Shown here: positions 58,290 through 64,000 of the stretch, piece after piece
How the letters are laid out: each line of letters starts with the position of its first letter
Numbering within the stretch: the stretch's first letter is position 1
NCBI RefSeq assembly: GCF_003850345.1
Contig: NZ_CP027707.1
Span: 5,890,001-5,954,000 of the forward strand
Length of the DNA stretch: 64,000 bases
Direction: 5' to 3'
Source of the DNA: Pseudomonas chlororaphis subsp. piscium
Lineage (GTDB): Bacteria > Pseudomonadota > Gammaproteobacteria > Pseudomonadales > Pseudomonadaceae
The notes under the pieces: generated by a model
What the model saw: only the letters and a program-made list of their open reading frames with translations
Database searches by the model: none
What the model was told of the DNA's origin: nothing
Made by a program: the position numbers and the translations under genes

Positions 58290-58790
58290 ATGAACGAGAT
58301 TCTCGGCGGTATCGATTTTTCAGGCTTGGCCGTGCGCCGACTTGTGGCCGACGACCTCGAACTGGTCTGCCGGCATCGCGAGGCGATGTTCCTCGAAGCC
58401 GGAGGTGAACCCGCGGCCCTGCAAGTGATGACCGAGCACTTCCGCCCCTGGTTGCGCGAGCGTTTACCCGATGGTCGCTACTACGGCTTTGCCCTACTGG
58501 ACGGCCAGCAACCGGTGGCGGCCATTGGCTTGATGAGCATCGACTGGCCGCCCCACCCGTCCCATCCCACCCAGGACCAGCGCGGTTATGTGCTCAACGT
58601 CTACGTCGAACCCGCCTACCGGCGCCGGGGGCTGGCCTCGGCCCTGATGAAGCTGGCGGAAGCCGAATTCATCCAGCGCGGGCTGAGCTTCGCCGTGTTG
58701 CATGCCACCGAGGTGGGCAAGCCGGTGTATGCGGGATTGGGTTGGGCGGCTACCGCTGAAATGGCGAAGGCACTGGGAAACGGCGACTGA
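58290..58790 (+). CDS. GNAT-family N-acetyltransferase
   Basis: A 166-residue acetyl-CoA-dependent acetyltransferase. Motif A is visible as GYVLNVYVEPAYRRRGLASALM (about 102-123), with the R/Q-x-x-G-x-A pyrophosphate loop. The substrate is unknown. Start at 58290 follows GAGG. A palindromic repeat lies just after the stop. Confidence 0.88.
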   Translation: MNEILGGIDFSGLAVRRLVADDLELVCRHREAMFLEAGGEPAALQVMTEHFRPWLRERLPDGRYYGFALLDGQQPVAAIGLMSIDWPPHPSHPTQDQRGYVLNVYVEPAYRRRGLASALMKLAEAEFIQRGLSFAVLHATEVGKPVYAGLGWAATAEMAKALGNGD

Positions 58791-58801
58791 ACACAGCCCC
58801 C

Positions 58802-58902
58802 TGTAGCCGCTGCCGAAGGCTGCGATCGACCGGAACGGGCGCAGCGATCCTACTGGCGTCAAAGTCCCTTCGGACTTATCGCAGCCTTCGGCAGCGGCTA
58901 CA
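58802..58902. repeat. Inverted REP pair with 25-bp perfect arms
   Basis: TGTAGCCGCTGCCGAAGGCT... (58802-58826) is perfectly complementary to 58878-58902, separated by 51 bases. The GCCGCTGCCGAAGGCTGCGA core is a widespread Pseudomonas repeat of different type from the one after uraA. Confidence 0.9.
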
Positions 58903-59106
58903 TACTCCGTTATGGCTTCAAGAAGTGCGCTCATCCCATAGTCACAGAATGTCGCAGTAACAGCGTTGCGACTCCATCTCTTCCAACCTATGGTTCGACC
59001 ATCGCTGCAAACCAGCGAACAGGCTTGGCGGCCTGATAGAATCGAGGCGCAAAAGCGCCCCCCAACCTTTGCAGGCGCTTTTTTTTGCGCCCGCATACCT
59101 GCGTTA
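58903..59106. other. Untranslated stretch with terminator-like stem
   Basis: No gene is supported. AAAGCGCC (about 59055-59062) and GGCGCTTTTTTTT (about 59077-59089) form a terminator-like hairpin. The stretch before it may hold the promoter of the structured leader. Confidence 0.4.
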
Positions 59107-59183
59107 TGACGGGTTGCGTGGGAGAACCTTCGGGTTCGCCGGTTGCCTTGATTCCCGGTCCGCCAATCCTGCGTAACCCGTCA
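59107..59183 (+). ncRNA. Candidate structured leader of the DUF3077 gene
   Basis: An outer 12-bp stem pairs TGACGGGTTGCG (59107-59118) with CGTAACCCGTCA (59172-59183), one pair being G-U. Inside is GAACC-TTCG-GGTTC (59124-59137), a C(UUCG)G tetraloop hairpin, then a third helix around GCCGG and CCGG. The three-helix layout suggests a cis-acting RNA or stable small RNA. The family is not recognised. Confidence 0.45.
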
Positions 59184-59238
59184 CCCTGATCTGTTTGGCG
59201 GCAGGCGGTGATGACTCTTCGAATCAAGGAGGTTCACC

Positions 59239-59535
59239 ATGAAACACACCCTCAATCCGTCCCCTTCCTCCCTGCACACCCTCGGCGAAATAACCTTTGC
59301 CAATTGTGGCGAAGGCAAACGCCCATTGCTGCGGGTCAACGCCGACGTGCCCCTGGCTGATGCCCTGGAACACGCTTCGTTGCTGCTACATCTGGCAAAA
59401 CAGTTGACCCTGGACGCGGCCATGGAACCGCAGGCGGACCGCTATGCTTGGGCGGCACATTACCTGGGTGAGATGGGTAAAGCGGTGATGGATGATGTGC
59501 ACACCGCGATGACAGCAGGCGCTGATCGACACTGA
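59239..59535 (+). CDS. DUF3077 family protein
   Basis: A 98-residue acidic protein with a mid-region PLADALEHASLLLHLAKQLTLDAAME and a C-terminal helix (AAHYLGEMGKAVMDDVHTA). These match DUF3077, a small Pseudomonas family of unknown function present in several copies per genome. AAGGAGGT precedes the ATG by six bases. Preceded by the structured leader. Confidence 0.85.
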   Translation: MKHTLNPSPSSLHTLGEITFANCGEGKRPLLRVNADVPLADALEHASLLLHLAKQLTLDAAMEPQADRYAWAAHYLGEMGKAVMDDVHTAMTAGADRH

Positions 59536-59635
59536 GCAACACCTCTGGGACGGGTAGCCTCGATGACTATCCGTCCATCGCCTTCCTCTCTCATCCCATT
59601 GCTTAAGTCCCATGACGGGACTAGGATTTCGAGCC

Positions 59636-59938
59636 ATGAGGATTATCGCCGTCAGTCATTTGAAGACGTTCTGGGAAAAGCACCCGGATGTCGAACAACC
59701 GCTTCTGGCCTGGATCGATGAAGCGCGCAATGCCAGCTGGTCCACCCCGGCGCAAATCAAGGACCAGTTTTGCAGCGCGAGCATTCTTAAGAGCCGTCGC
59801 GTGGTGTTCAACATCAAAGGCAATGACTACCGCTTGGTAGTGGCCGTGGCTTATCGCTTTGGCGCCCTCTACATCAAGTTCGTTGGCACTCACCAGCAGT
59901 ACGATGCCATCGACGCCGACAGCGTTGAAATGGAGTAA
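59636..59938 (+). CDS. higB: HigB-family mRNA-interferase toxin
   Basis: A 100-residue RelE-superfamily toxin that cleaves ribosome-bound mRNA. The HigB pattern MRIIAVSHLKTFWEKHPD, the central FNIKGNDYRLVVAVAYRF and the C-terminal IKFVGTHQQYDAID are all visible, with basic Lys/Arg and His residues as used for cleavage. It precedes the antitoxin gene by five bases, in the toxin-first order of HigBA. The start at 59636 gives the family length. Confidence 0.9.
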   Translation: MRIIAVSHLKTFWEKHPDVEQPLLAWIDEARNASWSTPAQIKDQFCSASILKSRRVVFNIKGNDYRLVVAVAYRFGALYIKFVGTHQQYDAIDADSVEME

Positions 59939-59943
59939 CGAGC

Positions 59944-60315
59944 ATGCAGATTCGCCCCATTCACACCGACCAGGACTACCGCGCGGCACTCAAGCAGGTG
60001 TCAGTGCTGTTCGATAACGAGCCAGAACCCGGCACCGCAGAAGGCGATTACTTCGACGTGATGATCACCCTGATCGAAGCCTACGAAGCCAAACAGTTCC
60101 CGGTCGACCTGCCCAACCCGATCGATGCCATCAAGTTCCGTATGGAGCAATCGGGCCTGTCAGCCGCCGACCTGGTCCCGGCCATCGGCCGAACCAACCG
60201 GGTCTACGAAGTGCTCAACGGCAAACGCGCCCTGACCCTGCCAATGATCTGGAAGCTGCACCAACTGTTCGGCATCCCCGCCGAGAGCCTGATCAAGCCG
60301 GTGAAGTCGGTCTGA
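59944..60315 (+). CDS. higA: HigA-family antitoxin
   Basis: A 123-residue antitoxin with an N-terminal dimer region and a C-terminal helix-turn-helix (SGLSAADLVPAIGRTNRVYEVLNGKRALTLPM, about 70-105). It neutralises HigB and should repress the operon. Length fits the E. coli HigA type. Confidence 0.9.
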   Translation: MQIRPIHTDQDYRAALKQVSVLFDNEPEPGTAEGDYFDVMITLIEAYEAKQFPVDLPNPIDAIKFRMEQSGLSAADLVPAIGRTNRVYEVLNGKRALTLPMIWKLHQLFGIPAESLIKPVKSV

Positions 60316-60348
60316 GCGGTTCTTGATTCAGGCCTTGCACCCTCGCCC

Positions 60349-60786
60349 TTAGCGGGGGCCATTCCTGATCGCGCATAAACTCCAGCCTTTGATGATTTCA
60401 GAAAGCACTATCACCCCCAGCATCATCAGCGGGTTGTAGCCCGGAAAAAAATACGCGCCGATCAGAAGCACTGAAAAAGACGGCACGACAAACACCAAGC
60501 GCAAAGGGATCTGCGCAAGCCCCAGCCACTTGGCTTCTTTACGCTGAAACAGAAACAGGAAAGCGCTGACGACTATCGATAGCTGCAAACCCCAATTGAT
60601 CATCACCATAACCAAAGCAGCGGTTCCATGCTCCTTGAGCACTTCAGTCGCCGCGGTCAGGTCATCCCAGAACGGAACCTTGCCCAGCCAGGCGCTACTC
60701 GAGACGTACCACAACAAATAGAGCCCATCGAGCCCGCCCCAAAACTGCCAGATCCGGGTCCGGTTCAGCTTCCTGAAAAAAAACAT
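60349..60786 (-). CDS. Small membrane protein of unknown function
   Basis: A 145-residue protein with four hydrophobic stretches (about 19-34, 58-80, 95-114 and 120-140: LYLLWYVSSSAWL, VMINWGLQLSIVVSAFLFLF, RLVFVVPSFSVLLIGAYFF, LMMLGVIVLSEIIKGWSL). AAGGAG precedes the ATG. No family is recognised. It faces the HigBA pair. Confidence 0.7.
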   Translation of the reverse strand: MFFFRKLNRTRIWQFWGGLDGLYLLWYVSSSAWLGKVPFWDDLTAATEVLKEHGTAALVMVMINWGLQLSIVVSAFLFLFQRKEAKWLGLAQIPLRLVFVVPSFSVLLIGAYFFPGYNPLMMLGVIVLSEIIKGWSLCAIRNGPR

Positions 60787-60935
60787 TACCGCTCCTTACT
60801 TGGCGCCGAGCCTTCTTCTCAGCAGCTCTGCCTTATAGATTTACCAATCTAATCTGGCTGTCATCCCGCGCCTATTTACCCTCCAGACTTCTCTGAAAGA
60901 TTCTCGGATACTTGAAAAAATACCGTGGAACAACC

Positions 60936-60966
60936 TTGAGCTTGCCCCTAGGTAAACCCCTAAAGT
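60936..60966 (+). promoter_or_regulatory. MerR-type promoter with 19-bp spacer
   Basis: TTGAGC (60936-60941) and TAAAGT (60961-60966) are separated by 19 bases, the long spacer typical of MerR-activated promoters, and the spacer contains a partial palindrome TTGCCCCTAGGTAA. The next gene encodes a MerR protein, suggesting autoregulation. Confidence 0.6.
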
Positions 60967-61001
60967 GCCGCTCGACCCTCACCACAAAAAAGGACGTTTG
61001 C

Positions 61002-61814
61002 ATGCTCACCATCGGTCAAATGGCCCGTTGCCATGACCTCACCACCAAGACCTTGCGCCACTACGACAGCATCGGTCTGTTTGCCCCGGCGCTGACCGGG
61101 CAAGACAACGGTTATCGCTATTACAAGCCGGAGCAGATCGGCACATTGGGGCGCATTGTCTGGTTGCGGCAGTTGGGCATGGGGCTGGAGGAGATTCGCG
61201 GGCTGGCGGACAGCGGCGCGTTGCACAGCGTGTTGAGTTTGCGCCAGGCGTTGCAGGCCCATGCCGGTGAACTGGAAACGCAGATCGCCCGCAGCCAGAA
61301 CGTGCTCGGCCAGTTGCAGCGTTATCTGGCGCAGCCCGAACGCAGCCTGCCGGCACCGCAGACACCGGTGCGGGTGACGCTGGCGGCGCAGCGCATCATC
61401 GGCATGGCCTGGCAGCAGGATGACAAGGGCTCGATTGCCGAGCTGTGGCAGCGCTTCGAACCGCGCGAGCAGGAGATCCAGCGCCTGGCCGAACCTGTCG
61501 GCACTTACGGTATTTGCCAGCCTTTGAGCGACGGCCAGTGGCGTTATGTCGCCGGGCTACCGGTCAGCGCCGAGGCGCCCTTGGTGGAAGGCATGGTGGA
61601 ACTGGAAATCCCCGCCCGCCAGTACGCCCGGATCGAGCATCGGGGCACGGTGCATACCCTGCCGGAAACCTTCCGCGCTGCCTACAGCGAATGGCTGCCG
61701 GCCGCCGGGATGCGGGCCGATGAAGGGGTGGAATTCGAGTACACCGGGGAGCGTTTTTTCGGGCCGATGCACCCGGACAGCGTGGTCGAACTCTATATTC
61801 CTCTGAAAAACTGA
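61002..61814 (+). CDS. MerR regulator with GyrI-like effector domain
   Basis: A 270-residue regulator with an N-terminal MerR winged-helix domain (MLTIGQMARCHDLTTKTLRHYDSIGL, then DNGYRYYKPEQIGTLGRI), a coiled-coil dimer helix (about 85-120) and a C-terminal GyrI/effector-binding-like domain (about 125-268, QRIIGMAWQQDD ... GTYGICQPLSDGQWRYVAGLP ... PARQYARIEHRG). This BmrR-like architecture senses hydrophobic or cationic compounds. The start at 61002 has AAAAGGA upstream. Confidence 0.9.
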   Translation: MLTIGQMARCHDLTTKTLRHYDSIGLFAPALTGQDNGYRYYKPEQIGTLGRIVWLRQLGMGLEEIRGLADSGALHSVLSLRQALQAHAGELETQIARSQNVLGQLQRYLAQPERSLPAPQTPVRVTLAAQRIIGMAWQQDDKGSIAELWQRFEPREQEIQRLAEPVGTYGICQPLSDGQWRYVAGLPVSAEAPLVEGMVELEIPARQYARIEHRGTVHTLPETFRAAYSEWLPAAGMRADEGVEFEYTGERFFGPMHPDSVVELYIPLKN

Positions 61815-61922
61815 TGCCTCGATCGGACGAGCAACCGACCAGATGACAGGTCTCTGTCAGCAAAAGGACTCATGATCCCGCTATGCTCTGTAGCTCATCC
61901 ACAGCAACAGAGCGAAGGTCCG

Positions 61923-62639
61923 ATGAGTTTCCAGGCGCCAGTGTTGAAGCAGATACCAGGCATCCGTCACGAGTTTTCTCGGATCGGGGCACCACTGCCT
62001 GCCAATCTGTTCTTCTGCTCCCAGGCCCACACCGGCGAGGTGGTCGAGGCCAGCACCACGCTGCCGAGCGGCATCATCCGCGGCGACGCGGTGTTCACCC
62101 GCACCGGCCGGCCTATAGCGGTGATTACAGCCGACTGCCTGCCGCTGCTGATCAGCAGTGAAGACGCCTCGTGGGTCGCCGCGGTCCATGCCGGCTGGAA
62201 AGGCCTGCACGGCGGCATCATCGACAATGTGCTGCAACGCTTCGCCGCCAAGGGCATCGCCGCCCATCAGTTGCGCGTGGCGTTCGGCCCGTCGATCAAG
62301 CCTTGCTGCTACGAAGTCAGTCCGGAGTTCATCGACACCCTGTCGGCCACCCAAGGCCACCTGTGGTCGCAGGAGCAGGCACCCTGGAGCCAGGAACGCC
62401 CCGCACCGCGGCTGCCCCCGGAGATTGCCCCGCCACCACCGACCCGGCCGGACTCGCTCTGGTTCGACCTGAGCGGCTATGCGCTGCACCTGTTGCGCGT
62501 GGCGGGCATCAGCGATGAACAGATCGAACACTGCGAGCACTGCACCTACTGTTCCAGCCCGACCCTGGCCAGCTATCGCCGCCGCGGCCACCGGGGCGAA
62601 GAAAAGTCCTTTCAGTACTCGTGGATAGGGCGTGCCTGA
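61923..62639 (+). CDS. Peptidoglycan editing factor PgeF/multicopper polyphenol oxidase-like (YfiH)
   Basis: A 238-residue laccase-domain protein. Metal-binding residues appear in HAGWKGLHGGI, CCYEV and CTYCSSPTLASYRRRG near the C-terminus, with TADCLPLLIS in the middle. The family removes mis-incorporated L-Ser from peptidoglycan precursors, and related proteins act on purine nucleosides; which holds here cannot be told. In many pseudomonads another copy sits beside rluD, so this one may be a paralogue. The start at 61923 follows AAGG. Confidence 0.82.
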   Translation: MSFQAPVLKQIPGIRHEFSRIGAPLPANLFFCSQAHTGEVVEASTTLPSGIIRGDAVFTRTGRPIAVITADCLPLLISSEDASWVAAVHAGWKGLHGGIIDNVLQRFAAKGIAAHQLRVAFGPSIKPCCYEVSPEFIDTLSATQGHLWSQEQAPWSQERPAPRLPPEIAPPPPTRPDSLWFDLSGYALHLLRVAGISDEQIEHCEHCTYCSSPTLASYRRRGHRGEEKSFQYSWIGRA

Positions 62640-62727
62640 AAGCGCATTTTCAGATTTATCACGATAGGTCTTGGGCGCCGCACCGGGTTAACCTTGCGCG
62701 CCCCACAGACCCAACAAAGGAATGATC

Positions 62728-63303
62728 GTGTCTGACCAGCGCTATGCCCCGCCTCAAGCCGAGCTGGCCACTGCCAACGAAGTGCAGCGCCCTTTCTACG
62801 TAGTGTCCAAGACCAAGTTCATGACCCTGTTCATGCTGACCTTCGGCCTCTACCTGCCCTACTGGGCCTACAAGAACTGGCAGCAGTTCAAGCAGGCCAG
62901 CGGGCAGCCCATGTGGCCCATCGCCCGGGCAGTACTCATGCTGTTCTACACCCACGCGCTGTACCGCGAAGCCAATACCCTGATCAAGAAAAGCGGCCGC
63001 CGCTTTGACTGGCTGCCGTGGGACCTGGCTTCGCAGTTCGTGGTGATACTGCTGATCAGCCACGGCCTCGATGGCATGTCCAGAAGGAATCCCGACAGTT
63101 TGTCGCTGGATATCGCCAGCCTGGTGCTGTTACCGATCCAGGCGCTGGTGACCTTCAAGGGTCAGCGCGGCCTCAACGCAGCCGCCGGTGACCCGCTGGG
63201 CGAAAGCAACGCCCGGTTCACCCCGATCAACTATGTGTTCATGGCCATCGGGGCAACGCTGTGGAGCACGATGCTGTACTACATGGCCACGACCGTGAAC
63301 TGA
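62728..63303 (+). CDS. Inner-membrane protein of unknown function
   Basis: A 191-residue protein beginning MSDQRYAPPQAELA, using a GTG start because AAAGGA lies six bases before it; an ATG at 62722 is too near that site. It has about three to four hydrophobic segments (FMTLFMLTFGLYLPYWAYKNW, FVVILLISHGLDGM, LVLLPIQALVTF, YVFMAIGATLWSTMLYYMA). The YWxYKNW motif recurs in small uncharacterised membrane proteins. No function proposed. Confidence 0.75.
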   Translation: MSDQRYAPPQAELATANEVQRPFYVVSKTKFMTLFMLTFGLYLPYWAYKNWQQFKQASGQPMWPIARAVLMLFYTHALYREANTLIKKSGRRFDWLPWDLASQFVVILLISHGLDGMSRRNPDSLSLDIASLVLLPIQALVTFKGQRGLNAAAGDPLGESNARFTPINYVFMAIGATLWSTMLYYMATTVN

Positions 63304-63313
63304 GCCCGGCGCC

Positions 63314-63667
63314 TCAAGCGCTCACATACACCCACGCCTCGATCCCGGACTGCAGCACCACGCTTACGCGCTTGTAGTCCGCCACCTCGTAGCTGTCCGC
63401 CGCGGCCAGCTCCTGGGCGGTGATGCGAAACACCGTGCCCGGGATAGGCGCACTGGCCGCGTTGCCCGGGCGGAGGATCGGGTGATGGGTCTTGCCGCTG
63501 GTGGCCAGCACCTCGGGGTCGGTGATCTCCACCCAGGCCTGTTCATACCCCGGCAGCGCGTCCGCGCTCCCCTCCAGTTCGCGACCGAAATTGGCCAGTT
63601 GCACGGCCTTGTCCTGCAAGGTGCCGTAGGAAAACAGGTACTGCAACGCTTCAGTGGTAACGCTCAT
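63314..63667 (-). CDS. Gamma-glutamylcyclotransferase/AIG2-like protein
   Basis: A 117-residue protein with the family motif FSYGTLQDKAVQLANFGRELEG near the start (substrate-binding YGTL) and the catalytic-type Glu in ADSYEVADYKR near residue 94. The family includes enzymes that release 5-oxoproline from gamma-glutamyl amines or peptides, but many members have no proven activity. It lies 15 bases after the ddl stop on the same strand. Confidence 0.85.
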   Translation of the reverse strand: MSVTTEALQYLFSYGTLQDKAVQLANFGRELEGSADALPGYEQAWVEITDPEVLATSGKTHHPILRPGNAASAPIPGTVFRITAQELAAADSYEVADYKRVSVVLQSGIEAWVYVSA

Positions 63668-63682
63668 TTCTCACTCCAGAAT

Positions 63683-64000
63683 TCAGCGGCTGATTTTCAG
63701 TGCCTGGCGCGCCGCATGGCGCTCCAGCGCCAGCTCGATCAAGCGGCTGACCAGTTCGCTGTAGGTCATGCCCGCGGCCTGCCACAGCTTCGGATACATG
63801 CTGATGCGGGTGAAACCGGGCAGCGAATTGATCTCGTTGATCAGCACTTCGCCGCCCTGGGTCAGGAACACATCAACCCGCGCCAGCCCCGAACAACCCA
63901 GCACCTGGAACGCCTCGACGGCCAGGGCGCGAATACGCTCGCTGACCTCTTCGCTGAGGTCAGCCGGCACCACCACCTGGGCCGCCTGGTCGTCGATGTA
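63683..64000 (-). CDS. ddl: D-alanine--D-alanine ligase, C-terminal part only
   Basis: Only the last 105 codons are in the window; the start lies beyond base 64000. The visible part carries the ATP-grasp end: [34 protein letters not shown], with the metal-binding Glu and Asn in INEINSLPG, characteristic of D-Ala-D-Ala ligases. The family makes the D-Ala-D-Ala dipeptide for peptidoglycan. Which paralogue (ddlA or ddlB) is not clear; absence of cell-division neighbours favours the A type. Confidence 0.88.
   Translation of the reverse strand, partial: YIDDQAAQVVVPADLSEEVSERIRALAVEAFQVLGCSGLARVDVFLTQGGEVLINEINSLPGFTRISMYPKLWQAAGMTYSELVSRLIELALERHAARQALKISR

Noticed and set aside
58494..59227. 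Minus-strand frames rich in Arg/Ala around the DUF3077 leader
   Set aside because: They translate a repeated structured intergenic region; short proteins of this type are often annotated in Pseudomonas but are probably artefacts.

Overview
The window looks like a chromosomal segment of a fluorescent-group Pseudomonas, most likely Pseudomonas chlororaphis. The gene order from mqo through hpt, upp-uraA, hemH, phr, murI-moeB-prmC-prfA-hemA, lolB-ispE-tRNA-Gln-prs-rplY-pth-ychF follows the Pseudomonas core layout. The accessory part carries a complete phenazine cluster phzI/phzR-phzABCDEFG followed by phzH, the amidotransferase gene typical of phenazine-1-carboxamide (PCN) producers. Species and subspecies are inferences from remembered synteny; no search was run.

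Region 1 (1-23.7 kb) is core metabolism and housekeeping: malate oxidation, purine and pyrimidine salvage, haem synthesis (hemH, hemA), DNA photorepair, cell-wall glutamate racemase, release factor 1 with its methyltransferase, outer-membrane lipoprotein insertion, isoprenoid and PRPP synthesis, ribosomal protein L25 and peptidyl-tRNA hydrolase. Just upstream of phr lies the decayed remnant of a DUF523/DUF1722 gene and two matching TGTACA-N12-TGTACA-type operators, while no light-sensing MerR gene is present here.

Region 2 (23.8-41.4 kb) reads as a surface-colonisation and secretion block: an orphan fimbrial adhesin, a NarL-type response regulator with a BvgS/RocS-type unorthodox kinase, a GbpA-like copper lytic polysaccharide monooxygenase (LPMO), a cytochrome b561, and an eleven-gene type II secretion operon gspCDEFGHIJKLM. 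The LPMO is a plausible cargo of the secretion system, and the b561 cytochrome, translationally coupled to gspC, may be a redox partner.

Region 3 (41.4-45.4 kb) holds a MOSC protein and a MarR regulator divergent from a small CPVC thioredoxin-like protein, DUF2024 and a Rho-binding antiterminator, then an Fsr-type exporter and tRNA-Met. Region 4 (45.4-55.8 kb) is the quorum-regulated phenazine cluster. PhzC feeds the shikimate pathway, PhzE makes ADIC, PhzD makes DHHA, PhzF, PhzA/B and PhzG build phenazine-1-carboxylate, and PhzH amidates it. PhzI/PhzR control phzA and phzI through two phz boxes.

Region 5 (56-64 kb) is mixed: gamma-glutamyltransferase, a GNAT acetyltransferase, a DUF3077 gene with a highly structured leader, a HigBA toxin-antitoxin pair, a MerR/GyrI-like regulator with a 19-bp-spacer promoter, PgeF, membrane proteins, a gamma-glutamylcyclotransferase-like protein and the C-terminal end of a D-alanine ligase gene. 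No insertion sequence, prophage, CRISPR array or rRNA was seen.
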